Positions 25,299 to 33,201 of a DNA stretch of 64,000 nucleotides are shown piece by piece; the stretch's first letter is position 1, and each line of letters begins with the position of its first letter. Below the pieces are notes generated by a model that was not told where the DNA came from, searched no databases, and saw only the letters and a program-made list of their open reading frames with translations. Source of the stretch: Armatimonadetes bacterium DC (GTDB lineage: Bacteria > Armatimonadota > Fimbriimonadia > Fimbriimonadales > GBS-DC); NCBI GenBank assembly GCA_001442985.1, contig LDYB01000007.1:1-64000 (forward strand), given 5' to 3'. A program made the position numbers and the translations under genes.

Positions 25299-26634
25299 CG
25301 GGAGAATTGTACCTTGCGAGCAGGGCGTTCACGGCGTTCTCCGCGCTTTCCAGTGCGCCCTCCATGTAGCCCACGAAGAGGCTGAGGTAGTCGCCTGCGA
25401 AGTAGAGGCGTCCCTCGGGTTCGCGGAGTAGCGGAAGCGCCTGCGTGAGGTAGCCTGGCGCGTGATAAATATAGGCGTGCTGGGCGAAGGGGTCTGCGCC
25501 ACACGCATAGCTTTCGGCATGGAGGGAATCGGCGCGGCAGCCGGGGTACATCACCTCCATCACCTGCAGGCAGGTTTCAATCCGCTCCTGTGGGGAGCGT
25601 GTCGCCCACTTGCGGGCAGGTTCGCCCCCGACCCAGAAGGAGAGGATGCCCGTCTTGCCCGGCATGCCGTCGGTCTCTTCCCAGATGGCGGAGATGTCGG
25701 GGTTATGAGCGATTCGGCGCGGCGCGTTTTGACGCCAGAATCGGCGGCGGAACAGAATCAGCGTGCGCACGACCTGCCCTGCACCTGCCAGTGCGAGCGC
25801 CTCCCGTCGCGCCGCGCTCAGCGGCGGCTCCCACTCTATTTGAGGAATCACGGGGAAGGGAAGCGCCACAACCGCATCACGGGCAACAACGGTGCGCACC
25901 TGCCCTGATTGGCGATAGGAAACCCGCACGCCCGATGGCTCCTGAACCACTTTCTCCACAATCGCACCCAGCCGCAGCGAGACGCCGCACGCGCTCAGGT
26001 GTTGCGCCAGCGCCATCGGGAGGCTTTCTGTGCCCTCTACAATCCGAAACGCGCCCAGCTCCACACCCTTGCCATAGAACCGCTCCTGCGCCACAAGGCT
26101 GAACATGGAGACCTGCTCTGGCTCGGCAGCCTCGAGGTTGCGGGTGTAGCGGCGGAACAGCGGCTCGCCTGCCTGCCAGAGACCCCGCTCTTCTGCCCAG
26201 TCGCGCATCGTGCGAAGGTCCAGCGCACGCACCATTTCGGGCGCCCTCCAGGGGGCAGCAGGGTCGGGAATCTGGGGCGCAAGCTCGTTCAGAACTCCTG
26301 CCCAGAATCGGCGCCACGCCTGATGTGCGGCTCGCCCGATCGCACGAGAGGGAGTGAGACCCCAGAAATCGGGGCGTTCGCCGAGGGTCAGCCCCAGCGT
26401 GCGCGCCAGATTCAACAGGCGATGATGATTGGAGTCGATAAACTCCGCGCCCAGCTCGCCATGCTGACTCGTATCGGGAGGCTGCCATGTTGCCACGCGC
26501 CCCCCAACGCGCTCTCGCGCCTCTAAAATACAGACCGAATATCCCTGCTTCTGAAGGAGATACGCCGCATAAAGCCCTGCAAGACCAGCCCCTAAAACAA
26601 CAGTATCATATCTGTTCGGCTCGTCAGCACACAT
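25270..26634 (-). CDS. FAD-dependent amine oxidase (monoamine oxidase-like)
   Basis: 454 residues. The N-terminal dinucleotide-binding motif VVLGAGLAGLYAAYLL is followed by LEARERVGGRV. The C-terminal FAD contact is RLYFAGDYLS...GYMEGALESAENAV. The substrate may be an amine, a polyamine or a carotenoid-like lipid; the sequence does not say. No signal peptide is seen. The first codon and its leader fall inside a 38-bp repeat (26630-26667) that also occurs at 35435-35472, so the gene's upstream region was rearranged by insertion of the island. Confidence 0.85.
   Translation of the reverse strand: MCADEPNRYDTVVLGAGLAGLYAAYLLQKQGYSVCILEARERVGGRVATWQPPDTSQHGELGAEFIDSNHHRLLNLARTLGLTLGERPDFWGLTPSRAIGRAAHQAWRRFWAGVLNELAPQIPDPAAPWRAPEMVRALDLRTMRDWAEERGLWQAGEPLFRRYTRNLEAAEPEQVSMFSLVAQERFYGKGVELGAFRIVEGTESLPMALAQHLSACGVSLRLGAIVEKVVQEPSGVRVSYRQSGQVRTVVARDAVVALPFPVIPQIEWEPPLSAARREALALAGAGQVVRTLILFRRRFWRQNAPRRIAHNPDISAIWEETDGMPGKTGILSFWVGGEPARKWATRSPQERIETCLQVMEVMYPGCRADSLHAESYACGADPFAQHAYIYHAPGYLTQALPLLREPEGRLYFAGDYLSLFVGYMEGALESAENAVNALLARYNSPDGSANPSRD
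25306..25311 (-). promoter_or_regulatory. -10 element TACAAT of a leaderless promoter for the thioesterase
   Basis: GGTACAAT on the minus strand ends 7 nt before ATG 25298 and lies inside the amine oxidase coding region. Confidence 0.6.
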
Positions 26635-26667
26635 TGTCTCACCCTGCGGTTGCAGTTGTCAATTAGT
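26630..26667. repeat. 38-bp direct repeat, left copy, flanking the island
   Basis: These 38 bp are identical to 35435-35472 in the same orientation. The left copy covers the amine oxidase start codon and leader. Sequence identity stops at both ends of both copies. The island between them (26668-35434) begins exactly where the 877-bp sigma cassette begins. Confidence 0.9.
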
Positions 26668-26781
26668 CAAGCACTGATTGGCGCAGGGCATAAAACCGTC
26701 TGTTTTGCGTGGCTGTTTGTTTTCGTTAGGCAGGAATCTCTCCATTCTGTGCGAATCGTAGTATTAGCAAGGAGGGCGACG

Positions 26782-27054
26782 ATGCCTACTTTGTGGGTTC
26801 ACGGACAACAGAAGCCTGCGCGGAGGCTTGGGAAGGCACTCTGTTCGGCATCCGCGGGCAATCTCGCACGGGGGGGGGGCGATGACCGACACTCGGCACT
26901 TTCCCGACGAGTCGCCGCGCGACCTGCCACTCGAATGGCAGCGTGCTATGCGCGTCGCCCTCCGACTGCTGGCACAGCGCTATCCCAACCCTTGCCCCGA
27001 TCCGCACGAATGGAAACGGGATTGCGAACAGGAAGCCTATGTCGCGCTTGCTGA
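26782..27054 (+). other. Possible leader ORF overlapping the sigma gene (copy A)
   Basis: ATG 26782 is preceded by AAGGAGG at 6-nt spacing, the best ribosome site in the cassette. The frame (MPTLWVHGQQKPARRLGKAL...) runs through the G-run and overlaps the sigma gene in a different frame to 27054. About 30 residues precede the G-run. It may only couple translation of the sigma gene. Loss of one G in the run would fuse it in frame to the sigma factor. The same ORF exists in copy B (from 32398). Codon content past the G-run is an out-of-frame reading of the sigma gene. Confidence 0.35.
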
Positions 27055-27493
27055 GGCTGCTCCCCGCTATGCCTGCCCCGATCCACCGCCTGCCGATCCT
27101 GAGCGGCATCACCTGTTGTGGCTAGCCAATCAGGCATATAATGCCCTGCGACGGTGGTGGCGTCAGGAAGTGCAGTACTACGCGCACACCGTGCCGATGG
27201 TGGTGGAGGAGGAAACGGGCGAGGAGGTGGAGATTGAGTTGGAGGATGCGGTGGCGGAGGCAGCGGTGCTGGCAGTGTTGGAGCGGATGTTTTGTGCGCA
27301 GGTATTGGAGCAGCTCTCCCCCTATTTGGATGCGAGGGACTGGGGGGTGTTGCAGGGTTTGGCGGAGGGGAGAACCCAGTCGGAGGTGGCACAGGAGTTG
27401 GGGATGACACAGCAGGCAGTGAGTAAGCGTTTGGGGGCGCTTCGGCGTTTGGCGCGGGCGATTTTGGGGGAATTGGGGTGCGAGTGGTTGTAA
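26882..27493 (+). CDS. Sigma-70-like (ECF type) RNA polymerase sigma factor, copy A
   Basis: 203 residues from ATG 26882. A region 2-like segment (about residues 15-85) contains WKRDCEQEAYVALAEAAPRY and LLWLANQAYNALRRWWRQEV. An acidic linker follows (EEETGEEVEIELEDA). Region 4 (about 150-200) has the helix-turn-helix LQGLAEGRTQSEVAQELGM followed by TQQAVSKRLGALRRLARAIL. The start directly follows a run of ten G and CG, which may act as a ribosome site. No anti-sigma factor is recognisable next to it. The protein is identical to copy B. It probably directs polymerase to promoters of the secreted cargo genes downstream, but that is inference. Confidence 0.75.
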   Translation: MTDTRHFPDESPRDLPLEWQRAMRVALRLLAQRYPNPCPDPHEWKRDCEQEAYVALAEAAPRYACPDPPPADPERHHLLWLANQAYNALRRWWRQEVQYYAHTVPMVVEEETGEEVEIELEDAVAEAAVLAVLERMFCAQVLEQLSPYLDARDWGVLQGLAEGRTQSEVAQELGMTQQAVSKRLGALRRLARAILGELGCEWL

Positions 27494-27534
27494 TTTTTGC
27501 GGCTGGATGGCATGTATAAGTAGGAGGCGGGAAT

Positions 27535-27551
27535 GGTGGTGTGGAACCACC
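27535..27551 (+). other. Hairpin after sigma cassette A
   Basis: GGTGGT (27535-27540) pairs with ACCACC (27546-27551) around a 5-nt loop. The stem spans the point where copies A and B diverge; copy B forms a different, stronger hairpin from the same left sequence. No T-tract follows. Confidence 0.4.
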
Positions 27552-27591
27552 CTGCCTGCCAACAGACCAAAACGATGGAGGAGGACAAACG

Positions 27592-28218
27592 ATGCGTATC
27601 CAGTATACTGTTCTTATTCTGATCGTTTGGATGATGCTCCAAACGCCCCAGACTCGTCTTGCATCGCGTTCCGAAGCTGTCGACTCACTGTTTGTATTAC
27701 TCAAGCCCGGACAAGTTTATACTCTTCGCTTTGATAAGCCTTTACCTGTAAGTGGTAAAAGTGAGTCTGAAAGACCCCCTTATAGGGAATGGGGGGCAGG
27801 ATATGTGGAATTCATAGAAGTCAATCCGCGTTTTATCCGGTTTCGTACTCTCACCTTGGAAGAAGCACTGAAAGAGGTAGAGAGAACAAACGCTAAGATC
27901 AAAAAGTGGGGAGGCGAGCCTGTTAATCCTGACTCCGTTCGTAGTGAATACGAAGGAGGATCCCCCTTTAACTTGGTTTACTATCTATGGTCGCCTCCTC
28001 AGGGGAATAGACCCGCCGTCAACAAGGATCTGCTTTTAGTTAGTTTTAGTATAGAGACTCCGCAAAGGCTGACTGTCGCCCATAAGAAACGCGTGGGCAC
28101 TAAAGGACTAGAGATCAAGCCAATGCTGAATCGCACGGGCGCGCGTCTTTTTCTTATCCCTGAAGGAAAAGGGTCAGCCTTATACATTGTGCCTTCCAAC
28201 AAGCGTTATTCACCATAA
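27592..28218 (+). CDS. Secreted hypothetical protein, first cargo gene after cassette A
   Basis: 208 residues from ATG 27592, preceded by GGAGGAGGA. The N-terminus MRIQYTVLILIVWMMLQTPQ is a signal peptide. The mature part is mixed alpha/beta and Lys-rich (VEFIEVNPRFIRFRTLTLEEALKEVERTNAKIKKW). No family or catalytic motif is recognised. Base composition is visibly lower in GC than the flanking chromosome, consistent with transfer. Confidence 0.6.
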   Translation: MRIQYTVLILIVWMMLQTPQTRLASRSEAVDSLFVLLKPGQVYTLRFDKPLPVSGKSESERPPYREWGAGYVEFIEVNPRFIRFRTLTLEEALKEVERTNAKIKKWGGEPVNPDSVRSEYEGGSPFNLVYYLWSPPQGNRPAVNKDLLLVSFSIETPQRLTVAHKKRVGTKGLEIKPMLNRTGARLFLIPEGKGSALYIVPSNKRYSP

Positions 28219-28221
28219 TAT

Positions 28222-28407
28222 TTGGAGGCGCAGCAGGTATTGCCGCCTTTCTGGGTCGTGCCGTTGACGGTGCGTGTGGACACGACGGGAAAGTCGGCAG
28301 GAGAACACCTCCAGCGTGTGGAACTGATTGTGCGGGATGGTCGCTATAGCTGGCGTGAGGGGATAGCGGTTCGGCTCACGGTGCAATCCGCCTTCAAATC
28401 ACGATAG
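28222..28407 (+). pseudogene. Fragment of a DUF1573-like domain protein
   Basis: A 61-codon frame opening at TTG 28222. VVPLTVRVDTTGKSAGEHLQ and VELIVRDGRYSWREGIAVRLTV read like the last beta strands of a DUF1573/ASH-type Ig-like domain, with the rest of the domain missing. There is no signal peptide and no real start. It is likely the 3' stub of a lost gene, showing recombination between cargo genes. Confidence 0.45.
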
Positions 28408-28419
28408 GAGGCGATGGAG

Positions 28420-28791
28420 ATGACGAGACGAGTAATGCAGATCAGTATGTGGACGCTGGCTCTCGTGATTATCTTGCCAGTGACTACGCTCATTTCATGT
28501 GGTGGCTGTCCAGATACACGCTCTGCAACGCATAACGAGGATCGCTATATCGAATGCATTGACACTCACTGCCATACCTGTTGGCGATACGCTAGACCTA
28601 TCCGGCAGGATTTCTGCGTTGGTGGCGCGAACGGCATGAGCTGCAAGTGCACTTCAAGAATGGTAGTTATCGATGTCAGCAGCTTTAAATGCGATCACTC
28701 GTGTAATTGCACATTTATCCCCGTTGGAAGACCGTTCACTTTTGAGGTTGAGGAACGCACCTGTTCCACCAGTTCCTGCCTAATTCCGTGA
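28420..28791 (+). CDS. Small Cys-rich exported lipoprotein-like protein
   Basis: 123 residues. ATG 28420 is preferred because AGGAGG lies 8 nt upstream; ATG 28414 would have only 2 nt. The signal segment ends LISCGGC, a possible lipobox. The mature part has about 15 cysteines in pairs (CIDTHCHTC, CKCTS, CDHSCNC, CSTSSC), suggesting a disulfide-stabilised extracellular protein. No family is recognised. It is followed 30 nt later by a larger exported protein; the same small Cys-rich/large pair recurs at 33202 and 35072. Confidence 0.6.
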   Translation: MTRRVMQISMWTLALVIILPVTTLISCGGCPDTRSATHNEDRYIECIDTHCHTCWRYARPIRQDFCVGGANGMSCKCTSRMVVIDVSSFKCDHSCNCTFIPVGRPFTFEVEERTCSTSSCLIP

Positions 28792-28821
28792 GTCCCGAAG
28801 CCGCTCAGGGAGAGGAAAGGC

Positions 28822-29958
28822 ATGCGAAGAGTAGCACTGGGGCTTTGCAAATGGCTGGCTTTGCTAAGTGTATTGTACGCCCAGACAGGAGGCGTGCTGG
28901 AGCGCCTGCAGCGATATCAGCAGCAGTACGATGAATGGGCATCCCAGCACACCTTCTTCTGGCAAATCGTGTACTCTGAATCGAACAACCTGGCAGCCGT
29001 TGAGCAGGAACTTACTTCTCGGAGAGAGACTGGTCATTTCAGAATTCTGACCCCTCCCTCAATGTCAGTGGTTGCACACCTTACAATTGCTCGCACCCCA
29101 GAACTAAGCATGGTAGTGCTTAAACATGTAAGCGGTGATTGGTTTCCTGGCTACAGTAAGGTTCTACGCATCTATCGAGGGCGGGACTGGCTGTCAGTCG
29201 ATGGGGGCGAGGCAGGAGGGGTAGACACAGAGCAAATCTCCCAGACTGTTTATATTATACCTCTTCCGCAAGGAAAGCATATTTTGCTGGACTCGTTGTC
29301 CTTCGCACCAACCCTGCATCCCGCTTTTTTCGCTGGGACCAGTCCTTTTGAACCAGCATTTAAATGCATTCCGCGCCCCGAATGGCTTCTCGACAAAGCA
29401 ACAGATTCCCAGATTATCCTGAAACAGCTATTTGAGAATGGGGCTGCCGAGAAAGGGGGTTATTACCTGATTCTTCATCCTGAAGGCTGGGTTCAAGAAT
29501 TTCAGGTACGACCGAATCCCACCACGATTCAAAGTCGGATTACCGTCCTAAAGACCCAGAGGCATGGCAACTTTGTTGTACCTTCGGAAGTGCTGGCAGA
29601 GTTTCGTTGGAAGAATTTTAGTCAAGCGCGTTTGGTTGCGCGACTGGTTCGCCTTGAAAAGACTGGAACAGTCAAGGTAGAGCATCCTATCGGTGCGCAT
29701 GTCAGCGATTATCGACTCACGAACCCCGACCAGTGGTGCACTGATGGTGCGGGCAAAGTGGTGAATTATATCTGGAAAGGTCAGTTACCCACTCTAACAG
29801 AGCTGGAGCAGAGGTATCAGGCAGCTTCTCCGCCAGCGGGTATCCCCATTCCACCTGCCCGGCAAGGGCGGTGGTGGCTCTATTTACCAGGTATCCTTTT
29901 AGTTGTTGCAGGCGCCTATCTATGGTGGCGTAGCAAGCGGGTGACGAAGATGGGGTGA
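28822..29958 (+). CDS. Exported protein with C-terminal membrane anchor
   Basis: 378 residues. The signal peptide (MRRVALGLCKWLALLSVLYAQ) is followed by a helical segment ERLQRYQQQYDEW and a large domain of unknown type. A Pro-rich linker and a C-terminal transmembrane helix (LPGILLVVAGAYLWW) with RSKR come last, giving a type I orientation. No catalytic motif is seen. It overlaps the next gene (prepilin) by 4 nt. Confidence 0.6.
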   Translation: MRRVALGLCKWLALLSVLYAQTGGVLERLQRYQQQYDEWASQHTFFWQIVYSESNNLAAVEQELTSRRETGHFRILTPPSMSVVAHLTIARTPELSMVVLKHVSGDWFPGYSKVLRIYRGRDWLSVDGGEAGGVDTEQISQTVYIIPLPQGKHILLDSLSFAPTLHPAFFAGTSPFEPAFKCIPRPEWLLDKATDSQIILKQLFENGAAEKGGYYLILHPEGWVQEFQVRPNPTTIQSRITVLKTQRHGNFVVPSEVLAEFRWKNFSQARLVARLVRLEKTGTVKVEHPIGAHVSDYRLTNPDQWCTDGAGKVVNYIWKGQLPTLTELEQRYQAASPPAGIPIPPARQGRWWLYLPGILLVVAGAYLWWRSKRVTKMG

Positions 29959-30776
29959 AAAGAAGCGGTTTTTCCCTTGCAGAGTTGCTGGTGGTCATCG
30001 GTATTCTCATGCTGCTGACCGCACTACTGTTTCCCGTGCTACAATCCGCACGAGAGGGTGGACGGCGTAGTAAATGTATCACCCAAATGCGCCAGCTCGG
30101 ACACAGCGTGCTGACGTATCTTGCCGACTTCGATGAAACCTATCCCATGGCGGCTTATGTGCAGCCTTCCGCACCCAACGGAGGGTGCCTCTTCACACTT
30201 TACCACGCACTGGCGCCTTATATTCAAGATAAGCAAATCGTGGTCTGCCCGTCCGACAATCGTCCAGTGGATGTGGTTCAGGTGTTTGCCAATCACTGGG
30301 AGCTTTGTCCTGCGATGGGGTTTCGGCACACCAGCTATATGGCAAACTGGTGCCTATTCGAGGTAGGCTGGCTACCGCCGTGGCTATCTTTACCGCATCA
30401 GGTGATTTCCGCAAGCAAGCTGGAGTATATTGCCCAGACGGTAGCTTTCTTCGACGCGGTGATGACCGGTCCTCCGGGTTTAACACCCTATGTGCAGGGG
30501 CGCCATCTGGAGATCGCCATCGCCAACTTCGCAGATGGACACGCGCAGCCGCTACATACGCGCTACACTGCGATAGCGATTCCGCGTGGGGACGGCGGTA
30601 CCGCACCACTTTATTGCCTGCTCGATGTGGGACCCTATTATTCCGGAGATGGCTTTTGTGAAGGGATGATATTCGGGTTAGCAGCCAAGCGTCGGGATGG
30701 GCGCTGGTGCTGGCACTGTCCAGGACGACCGCGTGAAAGTCGCTGGTATATGCAAGGCAGTTGTGAGACTCCATAA
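29955..30776 (+). CDS. Prepilin-like protein with H-x9-DG motif (island copy)
   Basis: 273 residues starting at GTG 29955, overlapping the previous stop. The cleavage site is KRSGFSLAELLVVIGI. The stalk is followed by GGRRSKCITQMRQLG, and the C-terminal HLEIAIANFADGH carries an exact H-x9-DG. It is divergent in sequence from the chromosomal prepilin at 7965. It would need the host prepilin peptidase. Its presence between an anchored protein and Lnt suggests an envelope-directed operon. Confidence 0.8.
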   Translation: MKRSGFSLAELLVVIGILMLLTALLFPVLQSAREGGRRSKCITQMRQLGHSVLTYLADFDETYPMAAYVQPSAPNGGCLFTLYHALAPYIQDKQIVVCPSDNRPVDVVQVFANHWELCPAMGFRHTSYMANWCLFEVGWLPPWLSLPHQVISASKLEYIAQTVAFFDAVMTGPPGLTPYVQGRHLEIAIANFADGHAQPLHTRYTAIAIPRGDGGTAPLYCLLDVGPYYSGDGFCEGMIFGLAAKRRDGRWCWHCPGRPRESRWYMQGSCETP

Positions 30777-30806
30777 ACTATCCTTTGGTAGAAAGAGGGT
30801 CGGTGG

Positions 30807-32309
30807 ATGTGGGGCGCCGCAGGCTTAATCATCAGTGGTTGTGGACTGGCATTGGCATTTACGCCAGGGAAGGGGTGGTTACTGTTATGGATGCCAGCAC
30901 TCACTTTCTGGCTGCTGCGCAATGTGGGTTGGCGTCCTGGACTGATAGGCGGCTGGCTCTGGGGTTTGAGCTTCTATCTGGTTCATGGCTTTTGGGGACT
31001 GCCTGTGTTTGAGCAACGAGCGGCGTCACCACTCTACGCGGGCATAGCCTGGGCAATCACCGCTTTGTGGTTGGGCTTCTTTTACGCACTCTTCGGATTA
31101 CTCCTGAATCTCATCCCAACAACGAGCTGGTTTGGGCGCGCCGTTGGAGGCGCCTCCGCGTGGACAGTTTGCCAGTGGTTGCAGGGCCTGGGTTCCTACA
31201 GTCTGCCCTGGGCACAGTGGGGAATAGCCCTGACCCAAATACCACTCCTGATTCAGCTGGTCGATTTAGGCGGTGTGTGGTTCTTAGAATGGATGATCGC
31301 CTACTGGAACATGCTGCTGTGCGAGTTCGTTCGTGGAACAACCGAGCAATTGGCTACAGCACAGCTACGAAACAAGGTGGCAGCCATGCTAATCGTGGTC
31401 GCTTTGTTTTGGGGGAGCTATGGCGCGCTTCGTTTAAATCAATACAGAGATACTGACTTGAGCAAGGAAGCGACGAAGATACGTGTGGGTATATTGCAGT
31501 ATCAAGAGCATCCTATCGCAGAGCGCAACGAACAGGTTCTTGACTTCTGGATTACCAAAACTCAACAACATAAACCGGAGTGGCTGGTTCTGCCCGAATC
31601 GACAGTGCAGCTTGACCCATCCAACCCTGACTGGCAACGCTGGCAGCAGCACATCCGAACCCTCAATAGCATGGTACTGGTGGGCACGGGACGTCGCGTG
31701 GGTTCTGGATATCGGGCGAACAGTGCCTGTTTACTGATGGCAGATCGGGAGCCAGTATGTTCCGATAAAGTGAAACTGATGCCCTTCACAGAGTTACCTC
31801 CACCCCTGCCAACGCTCAGCTTCTGGCAAGCACTCGGACTGGATTCCAAGAGTACCGTCCAATCCGGTAAACAGCCCATAGCCCTGCAAGGCGCGGATGG
31901 CAGGCGGGTGGGCGCATTGATTTGCGTCGAGTCGTTGTATGGCTGGGTGGCACGCGAGATGGTGAGGAATGACGCCCAGTGGATCGCTGTATTGACCAAC
32001 GATGAGTGGCTCCCCTCAGGGATGACTCGCGGGCAGTTTGCTCAGTATTGTGCCCTGCGTGCAGTGGAATGTCGCCGCTGGATTGCGCGGGCGTCTTCGG
32101 TGGGTGTTAGTGGGTTTTATGCGCCGACAGGGGAACTCGTCGCGTCGTTGCCGATGGGCAAGCCGGGCGTGCTGGTATACCCCATCACCCCTCGCACTGA
32201 CCAGACCCTCTATGTGCGTTGGGGCGACTGGTGGGTCTATCTCTGTTTAGCAGCGATGATTGTCGTATGGCTCGGACGGTTGTCAAGCACTGATTGGCGC
32301 AGGGCATAA
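30807..32309 (+). CDS. lnt: Apolipoprotein N-acyltransferase (Lnt)
   Basis: 500 residues. Five or six N-terminal membrane helices precede a carbon-nitrogen hydrolase domain with the Glu-Lys-Cys triad in LPESTVQ, KVKLMPFTELPP and LICVESLYG, and a C-terminal membrane helix. It adds the third acyl chain to lipoproteins. Carriage of lnt on an island next to a putative lipoprotein gene is notable. The last eight residues (SSTDWRRA) and the stop are encoded by the first bases of sigma cassette B, so the native C-terminus was probably replaced when the cassette joined. Confidence 0.85.
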   Translation: MWGAAGLIISGCGLALAFTPGKGWLLLWMPALTFWLLRNVGWRPGLIGGWLWGLSFYLVHGFWGLPVFEQRAASPLYAGIAWAITALWLGFFYALFGLLLNLIPTTSWFGRAVGGASAWTVCQWLQGLGSYSLPWAQWGIALTQIPLLIQLVDLGGVWFLEWMIAYWNMLLCEFVRGTTEQLATAQLRNKVAAMLIVVALFWGSYGALRLNQYRDTDLSKEATKIRVGILQYQEHPIAERNEQVLDFWITKTQQHKPEWLVLPESTVQLDPSNPDWQRWQQHIRTLNSMVLVGTGRRVGSGYRANSACLLMADREPVCSDKVKLMPFTELPPPLPTLSFWQALGLDSKSTVQSGKQPIALQGADGRRVGALICVESLYGWVAREMVRNDAQWIAVLTNDEWLPSGMTRGQFAQYCALRAVECRRWIARASSVGVSGFYAPTGELVASLPMGKPGVLVYPITPRTDQTLYVRWGDWWVYLCLAAMIVVWLGRLSSTDWRRA

Positions 32310-33158
32310 AACCGTCTGTTTTGCGTGGCTGTTTGTTTTCGTTAGGCAGGAATCTCTCCATTCTGTGCGAATCGTAGTATTAGCAAGGAGGGCGACGATG
32401 CCTACTTTGTGGGTTCACGGACAACAGAAGCCTGCGCGGAGGCTTGGGAAGGCACTCTGTTCGGCATCCGCGGGCAATCTCGCAGGGGGGGGGGGCGATG
32501 ACCGACACTCGGCACTTTCCCGACGAGTCGCCGCGCGACCTGCCACTCGAATGGCAGCGTGCTATGCGCGTCGCCCTCCGACTGCTGGCACAGCGCTATC
32601 CCAACCCTTGCCCCGACCCGCACGAATGGAAACGGGATTGCGAACAGGAAGCCTATGTCGCGCTTGCTGAGGCTGCTCCCCGCTATGCCTGCCCCGATCC
32701 ACCGCCTGCCGATCCTGAGCGGCATCACCTGTTGTGGCTAGCCAATCAGGCATATAATGCCCTGCGACGGTGGTGGCGTCAGGAAGTGCAGTACTACGCG
32801 CACACCGTGCCGATGGTGGTGGAGGAGGAAACGGGCGAGGAGGTGGAGATTGAGTTGGAGGATGCGGTGGCGGAGGCAGCGGTGCTGGCAGTGTTGGAGC
32901 GGATGTTTTGTGCGCAGGTATTGGAGCAGCTCTCCCCCTATTTGGATGCGAGGGACTGGGGGGTGTTGCAGGGTTTGGCGGAGGGGAGAACCCAGTCGGA
33001 GGTGGCACAGGAGTTGGGGATGACACAGCAGGCAGTGAGTAAGCGTTTGGGGGCGCTTCGGCGTTTGGCGCGGGCGATTTTGGGGGAATTGGGGTGCGAG
33101 TGGTTGTAATTTTTGCGGCTGGATGGCATGTATAAGTAGGAGGCGGGAATGGTGGTGT
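32282..33158 (+). repeat. 877-bp sigma-factor cassette, copy B
   Basis: Nearly identical to 26666-27542. The left junction lies inside the end of lnt. The right junction is after GGTGGTGT, beyond which only a short imperfect similarity (CCAAAACGATGGAGGAG) continues in both copies up to the next start codon. Confidence 0.92.
32498..33109 (+). CDS. Sigma-70-like (ECF type) RNA polymerase sigma factor, copy B
   Basis: 203 residues, identical to the product of 26882-27493. The start ATG 32498 follows eleven G and CG; in copy A the run is ten because of one substitution, so total length is the same. Two identical sigma genes would give a doubled dose, and deletion between them by homologous recombination would remove all cargo from 27543 to 33158. 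The cargo behind this copy is a Cys-rich protein and a 399-residue exported protein. Confidence 0.75.
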   Translation: MTDTRHFPDESPRDLPLEWQRAMRVALRLLAQRYPNPCPDPHEWKRDCEQEAYVALAEAAPRYACPDPPPADPERHHLLWLANQAYNALRRWWRQEVQYYAHTVPMVVEEETGEEVEIELEDAVAEAAVLAVLERMFCAQVLEQLSPYLDARDWGVLQGLAEGRTQSEVAQELGMTQQAVSKRLGALRRLARAILGELGCEWL

Positions 33159-33168
33159 TCTCCCGCCT
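33141..33168 (+). other. Hairpin after sigma cassette B
   Basis: AGGCGGGA (33141-33148) pairs perfectly with TCCCGCCT (33161-33168) around a 12-nt loop. There is no T-run behind it, so it is more likely a leader or attenuator-like structure for the next gene than a terminator. Confidence 0.45.
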
Positions 33169-33201
33169 GCCAACGAACCAAAACGATGGAGGAGAATGAA
33201 G

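Larger units (their letters stand above)
26666..27542 (+). repeat. 877-bp sigma-factor cassette, copy A
   Basis: This segment is nearly identical to 32282-33158. I see two substitutions: C to G beside the G-run, and T to C at 27001 versus 32617. It contains about 115 bp of leader, a short ORF with a strong ribosome site, the G-run, the sigma factor gene and about 50 bp downstream ending in GGTGGTGT. The near identity implies a recent duplication or gene conversion. Confidence 0.92.

Noticed and set aside
27494-27591. Intrinsic terminator after sigma cassette A
   Set aside because: The hairpin at 27535-27551 lacks a T-run and lies in front of a cargo start with a strong ribosome site. A leader structure is as likely.
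26946-27704. Pro-rich 250-codon minus-strand frames in both sigma cassettes
   Set aside because: Antisense to the sigma gene; the low-complexity Pro/Thr composition is what reverse reading of its G-rich codons gives.
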